In this document: one piece after another, positions 53,813 to 62,232 of the stretch
How the letters are laid out: each line of letters opens with the position of its first letter
How positions within the stretch are numbered: position 1 is the first letter of the stretch
Assembly (NCBI GenBank): GCA_018716485.1
Contig: DVJY01000040.1
Location: 1-62,651, forward strand
Reading direction: 5' to 3'
DNA: 62,651 nucleotides
From: Candidatus Scybalocola faecipullorum
GTDB taxonomy: Bacteria; Bacillota; Clostridia; Lachnospirales; Lachnospiraceae
Position numbers and translations under genes: made by a program
The notes under the pieces: generated by a model
Database searches by the model: none
Seen by the model: the letters and a program-made list of their open reading frames with translations, nothing else
Told to the model about the DNA's origin: nothing

Positions 53813-55393
53813 TTATTTTCCGCTGTCTCCGTAGTTGGAGAGCACTCTGGCTGACGGGTCATCGACGTCACAGCCTTCCCAGTCTTTGTTGGGCATCCAA
53901 AAACCGACGATCATTTGCGGCTGATCCGGATAAAACTTTTCAAATAATTCACGGTACAAAAGAGATTCTTTTGTAAATGGCGCCGCATAACTGTAGGATG
54001 CACATTTTTCTTCAAATTCTTCATCAGTATAAACGGTTTCGGCATAAGCTTTCAGTTCATCGACCATAGAGTGTCCGACAGCATCGGAGAAAGCAGCTTT
54101 CTCACGCATTAATATATCATAAGGAAGGTAATCGCCTTCAAAAGCATGTCTGAGCAAATATTTTCCTTTGTTATAAATGTTGACTTTTTTGGACGGATCC
54201 ACGCTCATGACATAGGAGACAAAATCCAGGTCGCCGAAAGGCACTCTCGCTTCCATAGAATGTACGCTGATACAGCGGTCTGCGCGGAGTACATCATACA
54301 TATGAAGTTCGTGGACACGTTTGACGGATTCTTCCTGAAATGCCTGCGGCGACGGTGCAAAATCGGTATATTTATAGCCGAACAGCTCGTCGGAAATCTC
54401 ACCGGTCAGAAGTACACGGATGTCGGTCGTTTCATGGATTGCCTTGCAGATCAGATACATACCGATGGAAGCGCGGATGGTTGTAATATCGAATGTTCCA
54501 AGCGCTTTGACCACATCAGGCAGCGCATTTAAAACATCTTCTTTGGTAATGATAATTTCTGTATGTTCGCTTCCGATATAGTCAGCTACTTCTCTGGCGT
54601 ATTTTAAGTCAATGGCATCTTTCTGCATGCCGATGGCAAAGGTGCGGATAGGTTTTTTCAGTAATTTGGCAGAAACAGCGCATACAAGAGAAGAGTCAAG
54701 ACCTCCGCTTAACAAAAATCCCAGCGGCGCGTCAGAATCCAGACGTTTTTTGATGCCTGCCACAAGTTTATCATGGATATTTTTACAGATGGTTTCAAGA
54801 TCATCATGACAGACATCGTCCACTGCAGTAATATCACGATAACATACAAATTTACCGTCTTTGAAATAATATCCCGGCGGGAACGGCATGATTTTATCTG
54901 TCAGTCCGATAAGGTTTTTGGCCTCGCTGGCAAAAATAATAGCGCCGTCTTTGTCATAGCCGTAGTAGAGCGGACGGATACCGATCGGATCTCTGGCTGC
55001 AATATACGAATGATTTTTGGAATCAAAAATGATAAGTGCAAATTCCGCGTCTAATTTTTTAAACATGTCTGTGCCGTATTCCTGATACATCGGCAGCAAA
55101 ATTTCACAGTCACTTTCGCTTTGAAATGTATAGCCTTTACGCATCAGCGCTTTTTTGATCGGGCGAAAGCCGTAGATTTCTCCGTTGCACACAAGATACT
55201 GATCTTCAGACATAAACGGCTGCATGCCGCCGTCGGTCAGGCCCATAATAGCAAGGCGGTGGAAACCGATCAGGCCAAAGCCAGTATCAATAATTTTTGA
55301 GTGGTCAGGGCCGCGGGAGATGGTGCGGTCAAAACCTTCTTTAAATAAATCATAATCTGCATTTTCACTGCAGTAGCCCATAATAGAACACAT
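53813..55393 (-). CDS. asnB: Asparagine synthase (glutamine-hydrolysing)
   Basis: Makes asparagine from aspartate, ATP and glutamine. The class II glutaminase needs Cys directly after the initiator Met; only ATG 55393 gives this (MCSIMGYCS), so I chose it over an earlier in-frame ATG. It has GGAGGT upstream. The 526 residues include ISRGPDHS, YLVCNGEIYGF, ESDCEILLPMYQEYG and the synthetase P-loop GFLLSGGLDSSLVCAV. gltB starts 29 bases downstream. Confidence 0.95.
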   Translation of the reverse strand: MCSIMGYCSENADYDLFKEGFDRTISRGPDHSKIIDTGFGLIGFHRLAIMGLTDGGMQPFMSEDQYLVCNGEIYGFRPIKKALMRKGYTFQSESDCEILLPMYQEYGTDMFKKLDAEFALIIFDSKNHSYIAARDPIGIRPLYYGYDKDGAIIFASEAKNLIGLTDKIMPFPPGYYFKDGKFVCYRDITAVDDVCHDDLETICKNIHDKLVAGIKKRLDSDAPLGFLLSGGLDSSLVCAVSAKLLKKPIRTFAIGMQKDAIDLKYAREVADYIGSEHTEIIITKEDVLNALPDVVKALGTFDITTIRASIGMYLICKAIHETTDIRVLLTGEISDELFGYKYTDFAPSPQAFQEESVKRVHELHMYDVLRADRCISVHSMEARVPFGDLDFVSYVMSVDPSKKVNIYNKGKYLLRHAFEGDYLPYDILMREKAAFSDAVGHSMVDELKAYAETVYTDEEFEEKCASYSYAAPFTKESLLYRELFEKFYPDQPQMIVGFWMPNKDWEGCDVDDPSARVLSNYGDSGK

Positions 55394-55433
55394 GATTGCA
55401 GATACCTCCGAAAGTTTATTTTTAAGGCGCATA

Positions 55434-55492
55434 AAGGGCTGCCGCATCATCCGGACAAAAGTTTTCTTTTGCCCGATATGATACGGCCACCC
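55434..55492 (-). promoter_or_regulatory. Long hairpin in the leader of asnB-gltB-gltD
   Basis: On the minus strand GCCGTATCAT pairs with ATGATGCGGC (55487-55478 with 55450-55441), an inner CAAAAG/CTTTTG closes on AAAA, and GGG/CCC extends the base. Only three T follow, so termination would be weak. A TTGACA at 55516-55511 has no good -10 after it. Confidence 0.55.
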
Positions 55493-55523
55493 TCGCTGTA
55501 AATTCTAAGTTGTCAATTATAAA

Positions 55524-57617
55524 TTATATAATGCCGAATAAAAGTTCGCCGTAGGACGGATATGGCCACATGGAAGCGTCGGTAATAGTTTCAAGTTCAT
55601 CAACAACGGCTCTCAGTTCAGTCATTGCAGGGAAAATACGGTCTCTGTAGAAGAATGCCGATGCCTCAAAATCACTGATTGCCTTTGCTTCCGAAAGTGC
55701 ATCTTCAAGAATTTTGACGTTTTCAAATATAGAAGCAGTCAGTGAAGATACCGCCTTAACAGTGTCTTTTTCATAAGATGAATTAATATCGGTGCAAAGC
55801 TGCTGTTTGGCAAGCGCCGTATCTGTCAGCATTTTTGCAAAACGGCTGGCAACAGGAAGAATATCTTTATGAACCATGTCAACCATAGTTAAAGCTTCGA
55901 TATTTAACGTCTTTACATAAAGTTCCATCTTAATTTCATATCTTGCGAAAACTTCCTCACGGCTGAATACTTTATGGGATTCAAACAATTTTAAATTCTT
56001 TTCTTTAACATAGTACGGCAGAGCATCCGGTGTTGTCTTTAAGTTCAAAAGACCGCGGCGCTCAGCTTCTTCAATCCATGCATCGTCATAACCGTTGCCG
56101 TTGAAGATAATCCGTTTGTGCTCTTTGATTGTTTTCTGAATGAGACTGTGAAGTTCACCCTCAAAGTCGTCAGCTTTTTCAAGAATATCGGCAAATTGCT
56201 TTAATTCTTCGGCAACTGCTGTATTTAATACAATGTTTGGCCCTGAAATAGAAGCGGAAGAACCGACCATACGGAACTCAAATTTGTTGCCTGTAAAAGC
56301 AAAAGGTGATGTACGGTTTCTGTCAGTGGTGTCTTTCGGGAATTTCGGAAGAACATGGACACCGATGCGCATCAGTTCTTTTTCTTTATTATCATAAGCC
56401 TCATCTTTTTCGATGGCTTCCAGAATTTCAGTCAGTTCGGAACCAAGGAACATAGAGACAACAGCCGGCGGCGCTTCATTGGCTCCGAGACGATGGTCAT
56501 TGCCGGCGGAAGCAGCAGATACGCGGAGCATATCCTGATACTCATCAACGGCCTTAATGACCGCGCACAGGAACAGTAAAAACTGAGCATTTTCACTTGG
56601 TGTGTCGCCCGGTTCAAGAAGGTTAATACCTGTATCTGTGGAAATCGACCAGTTGTTATGTTTGCCGCTGCCATTGACGCCTGCAAATGGTTTCTCATGA
56701 ATGAGGCAGACAAGATCATGTTTTTTAGCAATGCGCTGCATCAGTTCCATGGTCAGCTGGTTATGATCAGTTGCAATATTTGTTGTTGTGAAAATCGGTG
56801 CAAGTTCATGCTGTGCCGGCGCAACTTCGTTGTGTTCGGTTTTTGCAAGAACACCCAGTTTCCAGAGTTCTTCATTTAATTCTTTCATATAGGCCTGTAC
56901 TCTGGATTTGATCGTTCCGAAATAATGATCTTCCATTTCCTGACCTTTCGGTGATTTGGCGCCGAACAGTGTACGGCCGGTAAAAATTAAGTCTTTACGT
57001 TTTTCGTAATATTTTTTATCAACAAGGAAATATTCCTGCTCAGGTCCGACGGTGGTTTTTACAGACGTTACATCGTCATGACCGAAAAGACGGATAATAC
57101 GCAGCGCCTGTTTATTAATGGCCTCCATGCTTCGCAGAAGAGGTGTCTTTTTGTCCAGCGCATGACCGCCGTAAGAACAGAAAGCTGTCGGAATGCAAAG
57201 CACATTGTTTTTAATAAAAGCGTAGGAAGTCGGGTCCCATGCTGTATAGCCGCGCGCTTCAAATGTGGCTCTCAGACCGCCCGAAGGGAAAGAAGAAGCA
57301 TCAGGTTCGCCCTGAACAAGTTCCTTGCCGGAAAATTCCATGATGACTTTACCATTGTTGTCCGGAGAAATGAAACTGTCATGTTTTTCGGCAGTGACAC
57401 CGGTCATCGGCTGGAACCAATGGGTATAGTGGGTTACGCCTTTTTCGATTGCCCAGTCTTTCATTGCATTGGCAACGACGTTAGCTATATTAATATCCAG
57501 ACTTTTGCCGTTTTTCATTGTGCGCTGAAGCTGTTTGAAAGTTTCTTTTGGGAGGCGTTCTTTCATCACCTGTTCATTAAAAACCATAGAACCGAATAAT
57601 TCTGTAATGTTGCTCAT
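55524..57617 (-). CDS. glnN: Type III glutamine synthetase (GlnN)
   Basis: Makes glutamine from glutamate and ammonia. 697 residues, the length of the GSIII dodecamer family and far longer than GSI. Landmarks are [38 protein letters not shown] and [20 protein letters not shown]. The ATG at 57617 follows AAAGGAGA. Two terminator-like hairpins in the leader suggest regulation by attenuation (see that entry). asnB lies 130 bases downstream on the same strand. Confidence 0.96.
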   Translation of the reverse strand: MSNITELFGSMVFNEQVMKERLPKETFKQLQRTMKNGKSLDINIANVVANAMKDWAIEKGVTHYTHWFQPMTGVTAEKHDSFISPDNNGKVIMEFSGKELVQGEPDASSFPSGGLRATFEARGYTAWDPTSYAFIKNNVLCIPTAFCSYGGHALDKKTPLLRSMEAINKQALRIIRLFGHDDVTSVKTTVGPEQEYFLVDKKYYEKRKDLIFTGRTLFGAKSPKGQEMEDHYFGTIKSRVQAYMKELNEELWKLGVLAKTEHNEVAPAQHELAPIFTTTNIATDHNQLTMELMQRIAKKHDLVCLIHEKPFAGVNGSGKHNNWSISTDTGINLLEPGDTPSENAQFLLFLCAVIKAVDEYQDMLRVSAASAGNDHRLGANEAPPAVVSMFLGSELTEILEAIEKDEAYDNKEKELMRIGVHVLPKFPKDTTDRNRTSPFAFTGNKFEFRMVGSSASISGPNIVLNTAVAEELKQFADILEKADDFEGELHSLIQKTIKEHKRIIFNGNGYDDAWIEEAERRGLLNLKTTPDALPYYVKEKNLKLFESHKVFSREEVFARYEIKMELYVKTLNIEALTMVDMVHKDILPVASRFAKMLTDTALAKQQLCTDINSSYEKDTVKAVSSLTASIFENVKILEDALSEAKAISDFEASAFFYRDRIFPAMTELRAVVDELETITDASMWPYPSYGELLFGII

Positions 57618-57673
57618 AGATTCAATCTCCTTTATTCATAGAATTTTCACAGCCCTTTACGGGTTTCGGAATC

Positions 57674-57901
57674 AAAAAAACAGAAACGGCAACGAAGTCG
57701 CAGATATAAAAAACCGACGTCATTGCCGTTTGAATATAGTGTCTTTTCTTATAGGTCATTAACTAGTGTCTTATGTAGGTCAAATAATAGGGTTAAGATA
57801 AATCAGGGTGGAAATAAAAAAACGACGTACAGATTCCACATCTGCGACGTCGTTGCCGTTTCTATGCGTATGACTATACTGCAAAGCAAAAAAAATGTCA
57901 A
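57674..57901 (-). promoter_or_regulatory. glnN promoter and double-terminator leader
   Basis: Minus strand: TTGACA (57901-57896), 17 bases, TATAGT (57878-57873). T1 follows at once: AACGACGT/ACGTCGTT plus CAGAT/ATCTG (57854-57821), then a T tract. T2 lies nearer the gene: 57731-57715 pairs with 57700-57684 (17 positions, one mismatch, one G-U), followed by CTG and seven T. The 5' arm of T1 (57862-57840) is complementary to the 3' arm of T2 (57705-57683) at 22 of 23 bases, so pairing them would remove both terminators. Confidence 0.8.
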
Positions 57902-57996
57902 TAGTTTTTTTCTTTTTTGAAAGGGCATCGGCTTGAATGATATTATCCGCGGCTGTATAATAAATTAGAGATTTTTACGAAAAAATAATTTTAGAT

Positions 57997-58029
57997 TTTA
58001 ATGTTTCTTTAATGTTGATACGTTATATT
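57997..58029 (+). promoter_or_regulatory. Direct repeats and -10 upstream of the PepSY gene, possible response-regulator site
   Basis: TTTAATGTT occurs at 57997-58005 and 58008-58016, an 11-base period typical of OmpR/PhoB-type sites. TATATT at 58024-58029 may be the -10, which places the repeats over the -35. Confidence 0.5.
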
Positions 58030-58093
58030 AAAGTCAACAAAAAGAAATACAATACAATTTTCACAATAAAAGTGAAGAAAGAGAGGTTATTTT

Positions 58094-58780
58094 ATGAAAA
58101 AACGTAATTTTTTATTTTCAGCAGTATTGGCAGGAGCGCTTTTGGTTACAGCATGCGGAAGTCAGAGTACGACGGCGGGGCAAAACAGCGGGGAAGTGAC
58201 GCCTCAATATGAAACAGAGACTCAGGCAGAAACTGAGGCAGTCAAGACAACACAGGAAACAGCAGCAGAGACTGTCAGTGAGACAAAGGCGCAGACAGGA
58301 GAAACGGCTTCACAGGCGGCATCTGCAGTGACAGAAGAAGAGGCAAAGAAGATTGCATTAGACGATGCAGGCGTTTCGGAAAGCAATGTGACAAGAATCA
58401 GAACGAAGAGAGAATATGATGACGGCAGGGAACTTTACAGTGTGGAATTTTATGTGGACGCAGAAGAGTACGACTATGATATAGAAATTTCCAGCGGAAA
58501 GATTATCAGCAAAGATTTTGATATTGATGATGATTTTAAAGCAGGCAGCGGCGGACAGTCATCACAAAATGATATTATTTCAGAAGATGAGGCCGTTGCC
58601 ATTGTTCTTGAGAGAATATCGGGAGCGTCTGCAGATGATGTATGGATTCAGCTTGACAGAGATGATGGAAAGACATACTATGAAGGCGATGTCTACTATG
58701 ATAATAAAGAATATGAATTTGAAATCGATGCGGCCACAGGGCAGGTGACTGACTGGAGCGAAGAAGCGATGGGCCGGTAA
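58094..58780 (+). CDS. PepSY-domain lipoprotein
   Basis: 228 residues. A lipoprotein signal ends in the lipobox LVTAC (Cys 21); a Thr/Glu/Gln-rich linker of about 55 residues follows; then two PepSY-like repeats, SAVTEEEAKKIALDDAGV and IISEDEAVAIVLERISGA, each followed by strands (YSVEFYVDAEEYDYDIEISS, YEGDVYYDNKEYEFEIDAATG, quoted as YDYDIEISSGKI and YEFEIDAATG). Such proteins sit on the outer face of the membrane and often accompany a two-component system, as here; sensing or protease inhibition are possible roles. Confidence 0.85.
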   Translation: MKKRNFLFSAVLAGALLVTACGSQSTTAGQNSGEVTPQYETETQAETEAVKTTQETAAETVSETKAQTGETASQAASAVTEEEAKKIALDDAGVSESNVTRIRTKREYDDGRELYSVEFYVDAEEYDYDIEISSGKIISKDFDIDDDFKAGSGGQSSQNDIISEDEAVAIVLERISGASADDVWIQLDRDDGKTYYEGDVYYDNKEYEFEIDAATGQVTDWSEEAMGR

Positions 58781-58813
58781 GCAGAAGGTGTCATGAACAG
58801 GAGGAGAAGATAA

Positions 58814-59488
58814 GTGAGGATTTTATTGGCAGAAGATCAGAAAGATCTCAATGAACTGATCACAAGAAGACTGGCGGCACATAATTACAGCGTTGATGCG
58901 TGCTATGACGGGCAGTCGGCGCTGGATTATATGAAATGCGCCCAATATGATGCCGTCATCTTAGATATCATGATGCCGAAAATGAACGGACTTGAAGTGC
59001 TGAAAGCATTAAGGGCATCGAATAACCCGGTGCCCGTTCTTCTCCTGACAGCCAAAGACAGTATCGAAGACAGAGTGACAGGGCTTGACGCAGGCGCAGA
59101 CGATTATCTCGTCAAGCCCTTTGCTTTTGAAGAACTGATGGCGCGTATACGCGTCCTTTTAAGAAAACCGGCCGCGGTCCAGACAAATGTTTACAGAGTC
59201 GGAGATCTGGAACTGCATGCAGATACGATGGAAGTGCTGCGGGCGGGAACTCAGGTCAAACTGTCAGGTAAGGAGTTTGCGCTGCTGCGCTATATGATGC
59301 AGAATGCAGGTATCGTTTTATCAAGGGAGCGGCTGGAACAGCACCTGTGGAATTATGATTATGCCGGCGGTTCCAATGTAATTGATGTATATATCCGCTA
59401 TTTGAGAAAGAAGATCGATGCCGGTTTTGACCGCAAGCTTATCCATACGATCAGGGGCGCCGGATATGTGATTAAGGAGGACTCATGA
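58814..59488 (+). CDS. OmpR-family response regulator
   Basis: 224 residues: receiver domain with acidic AEDQKD, phosphorylated Asp 51 in VILDIMMPKMNG and the Lys in DYLVKPFAF; then a winged-helix output domain ending YIRYLRKKIDAGF and TIRGAGYVI. GTG 58814 has GGAGGAGA upstream. The kinase gene overlaps its stop by 4 bases. It may activate the PepSY gene through the direct repeats upstream. Confidence 0.94.
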   Translation: MRILLAEDQKDLNELITRRLAAHNYSVDACYDGQSALDYMKCAQYDAVILDIMMPKMNGLEVLKALRASNNPVPVLLLTAKDSIEDRVTGLDAGADDYLVKPFAFEELMARIRVLLRKPAAVQTNVYRVGDLELHADTMEVLRAGTQVKLSGKEFALLRYMMQNAGIVLSRERLEQHLWNYDYAGGSNVIDVYIRYLRKKIDAGFDRKLIHTIRGAGYVIKEDS

Positions 59489-60855
59489 AAAAGTTGTCAT
59501 TGAAGATGAAACTGACGCTGCTATATACTATTTTAATGACCGCACTTGTCGCAGGCATTTTTGTCCTGCTTTTTTCATTGGGCATCCGTCAGATTCAGTC
59601 TTCGGCGCAGAGCAGTCTTCGGCGCCAGGTGTATGCGGCCGTGTCTGAAGTGGATTATGATGACGGTCTGCTGGAATTCGATTCGGATTTTAATGATATG
59701 GAAAACGGCGTTTATCTTTCGGTTTATGAAAGCGACGGGATGTTTGTTTTTGGAAGGACACCGGCCGGTTTTGAAAATACGATAGCCTTTCAGGAGGATA
59801 GTCTGCAGACTGTTCATGCCGGAGGCACTGCGTTTTATGTGTTTGATATACGGACATCTGTGGAAGATTACGGCAGTATATATATCCGCGGCGTTGTATC
59901 TGCTGCCGAGGCAGAACAAAATATGATCGTGATCAGGAGGATGGCGCTGATTATCATGCCGCTTCTAGTATTATTGGCTGCCGGGCTGGGGTATTTCATG
60001 TCAAAGCGGGCACTGGCGCCGGTAGATCATATGACTGATGTGGTGAGACAGATACGCAGAGACAATGATCTGTCCAAAAGAATCCGGCCTGACAATGAAA
60101 ATGACGAGATTGGCCGGCTTGCGAAAACATTTGACGAGATGCTGGATTCCATAGAAGAAAGTTTTCGGCGGGAACAGCAGTTTACCTCCGATGTTTCTCA
60201 TGAACTGAGGACGCCGGTGGCGGCCATGATGCTTCAGTGCGAGGAATTGCTGACGGATGAAACATTGACGCCTAAAACGCGAAAGGGCGTTTTATTTTTA
60301 AGTCAAAAGGTTAAGTATTTATCTCAGATGATCTCGCAGCTGCTGATGCTCTCAAGAGCAGATCAGGGGCGGCAGAAAGTTGCGATGGAGCCCCTGAACC
60401 TTTCAGAACTGACTGAGATGGCGGTGCTGGAAGCTGAGGAGATGGCGGCCGAGCGGCAAATTACCGTTTTTTCTGAAATTGAGCCTCGGATTTACATCAA
60501 TGGCGATGAAACGCTGCTGATCAGACTCTGGATGAATCTTTTGGAAAATGCTGTGCGCTACGGCAAAGACGGCGGAAAAATCAAAGTTTATTTAAGCAGT
60601 GACGGAGGGAGGATTTATGCTTCCGTGGAAGATAACGGTATCGGAATCGCCCAAAAGGATCTGCCCCATATTTGGGAACGGTTTTATCAGGCTGATGCAG
60701 CAAGAAGCAGCGGCGGTTCCGGATTGGGACTGTCGATGGCTGCGTGGATCGTACACGCACACGGCGGGCAGATCCGAGCTGAAAGCAGAGAAGGCGAGGG
60801 AAGCCGGTTTTCCTTTGAATTTCCAAAAGCAGAGGCGGAAAGCTGTCCTGAGTGA
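59485..60855 (+). CDS. Sensor histidine kinase
   Basis: 456 residues: membrane helices near 12-34 and 153-172 enclose a sensor domain of about 115 residues; then HAMP, the phosphoacceptor His 239 in DVSHELRTPVAAMM, and the ATPase domain with LWMNLLENAVRYG, VEDNGIGIAQKD and GGSGLGLSMAAWI. Partner of the response regulator encoded just upstream. The PepSY lipoprotein may modulate its sensor domain. Confidence 0.94.
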   Translation: MKKLSLKMKLTLLYTILMTALVAGIFVLLFSLGIRQIQSSAQSSLRRQVYAAVSEVDYDDGLLEFDSDFNDMENGVYLSVYESDGMFVFGRTPAGFENTIAFQEDSLQTVHAGGTAFYVFDIRTSVEDYGSIYIRGVVSAAEAEQNMIVIRRMALIIMPLLVLLAAGLGYFMSKRALAPVDHMTDVVRQIRRDNDLSKRIRPDNENDEIGRLAKTFDEMLDSIEESFRREQQFTSDVSHELRTPVAAMMLQCEELLTDETLTPKTRKGVLFLSQKVKYLSQMISQLLMLSRADQGRQKVAMEPLNLSELTEMAVLEAEEMAAERQITVFSEIEPRIYINGDETLLIRLWMNLLENAVRYGKDGGKIKVYLSSDGGRIYASVEDNGIGIAQKDLPHIWERFYQADAARSSGGSGLGLSMAAWIVHAHGGQIRAESREGEGSRFSFEFPKAEAESCPE

Positions 60856-60878
60856 GAATGAGATGTGCAATTTTAGTC

Positions 60879-60982
60879 TTGACAAAGACGTACTTTTACT
60901 GTATAGTTTTTTCAAATGTAAATGGGCAAAGGCGTTCATCTGCGAGGGGGTTAGTGCCCTTTAAAGGTTGACGCCTTTTTTT
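60879..60982 (+). promoter_or_regulatory. Promoter and terminator leader of the type I glutamine synthetase gene
   Basis: TTGACA (60879-60884), 17 bases, TATAGT (60902-60907). AAAGGCGT (60928-60935) pairs with ACGCCTTT (60971-60978), followed by T to 60982 and, at once, the SD. GGGC (60924-60927) can instead pair with GCCC (60956-60959), which excludes the terminator. AGGGGG/CCCTTT (60945-60962) forms a six-base loop. Confidence 0.75.
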
Positions 60983-60997
60983 CAGGAGGTCGTTTGA

Positions 60998-62206
60998 ATG
61001 TATTCGTATGACAAGGTCGTTAAATTTGTTCATGAAGAAGATGTAAAATTCATCCGTCTCGCTTTTTTTGATGTATTCGGTGTTCAGAAGAATATTTCTA
61101 TTATGCCCGGAGAACTTTTAAGAGCGTTTACAGATGGGATTTCTTTTGATGCTTCGGCAGTCGCCGGATTTGGCGATGAAGTCAAAAGCGATCTGTTTCT
61201 TTATCCGGATCCGGAAACTCTTTCCATATTACCATGGCGTCCCGCAAACGGCCGTGTAGCCAGAATGTATTGTGATATTCGCTACCCGGATGGTACGTTA
61301 TTTGAGAAGGACAGCCGGTTAATTTTGAAAAATGCTGTAAAATATGCAAAAGACAGGGGAATTACGGTGAATTTCGGCTCAGAAGTCGAATTCTATCTGT
61401 TCAGAACGGACGAAAAAGGTGATCCGACAAAACAGCCCTTTGATTATGCGGGCTACATGGATATTGCCCCTGAAGACAGAGGAGAAAACGTGCGTCGGGA
61501 GATTTGTTTTACGCTGATCGAGATGGGTATTCAGCCGGAAGCTTCCCATCATGAAGAAGGTCCGGGACAAAATGAAATAGATTTTCACTACAGTGATGCG
61601 CTTACGGCGGCGGACAATACCTCCACATTTAAGTGGGTTGTGAAGACTGCCGCGATGGGCAATGGCCTTTATGCGGATTTTTCTCCAAAACCAATCCGGG
61701 AGCAGGCAGGCAGCGGCATGCATGTAAATATGTCTGTGTGCAGTGATGACGGCAAAGATTACACGGACGAATTTATGAGCGGCATTATGGCCCATGTCAG
61801 AGAGATGACGCTGTTTTTGAACCCGTGTGAAAATTCCTATGAGCGTCTCGGTGAGCGTAAAGCGCCGGGGTATATTACATGGTCGCCGCAGAACCGTTCT
61901 CAGCTGATCAGAATTCCGGCGTCGGGAAGCGGACAAAAGCGGATAGAACTGCGCTCGCCGGATCCGATGGCAAATCCTTATCTTGCATATGCACTGCTGA
62001 TTTATGCAGGGATGGACGGGATCGAGAAGAAGATGCCTGTGCCTGAACCGATGAATATTAATTTATATAAAGCTGATCCGGAAACGGTATCCGGACTTGC
62101 AAAGCTACCGCAAAATTTCGGCGAAGCTTATGATGCGGCCAGAAACAGCCGGTTTATTCGGGAAATTCTTCCTGACGCGTATTTGGATGCTTATAAAAAA
62201 CGCTGA
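60998..62206 (+). CDS. glnA: Short type I glutamine synthetase
   Basis: 402 residues, shorter than the usual 440-470 of GSI. It has the N-terminal beta-grasp domain (IRLAFFDVFGVQKNISIMP), the metal motifs GSEVEFYLF and EEGPGQNEIDFHYSD, the ATP site segment GSGMHVNMS, and RIELRSPDPMANPYLA. No adenylylation loop of the enterobacterial type is seen. A true synthetase is likely because the motifs are complete, but a GS-like ligase for another amine cannot be excluded. The ANTAR regulator gene follows 26 bases later. Confidence 0.88.
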   Translation: MYSYDKVVKFVHEEDVKFIRLAFFDVFGVQKNISIMPGELLRAFTDGISFDASAVAGFGDEVKSDLFLYPDPETLSILPWRPANGRVARMYCDIRYPDGTLFEKDSRLILKNAVKYAKDRGITVNFGSEVEFYLFRTDEKGDPTKQPFDYAGYMDIAPEDRGENVRREICFTLIEMGIQPEASHHEEGPGQNEIDFHYSDALTAADNTSTFKWVVKTAAMGNGLYADFSPKPIREQAGSGMHVNMSVCSDDGKDYTDEFMSGIMAHVREMTLFLNPCENSYERLGERKAPGYITWSPQNRSQLIRIPASGSGQKRIELRSPDPMANPYLAYALLIYAGMDGIEKKMPVPEPMNINLYKADPETVSGLAKLPQNFGEAYDAARNSRFIREILPDAYLDAYKKR

Positions 62207-62232
62207 AGCCGACATAGGAGGGAGTGGCACGA

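Noticed and set aside
55478-55500. AGGGTGG on the minus strand before asnB, like the start of a T-box core
   Set aside because: The following ACCGCG is absent, there is no Stem I or specifier loop in 130 bases, and no terminator follows. The bases are explained as part of the hairpin stem.
60945-60962. Hexaloop hairpin in the glnA leader as an ANTAR target
   Set aside because: The loop TTAGTG has six bases, but I cannot find the second hexaloop or the loop bases expected of known ANTAR sites, so I keep only the general attenuator claim.
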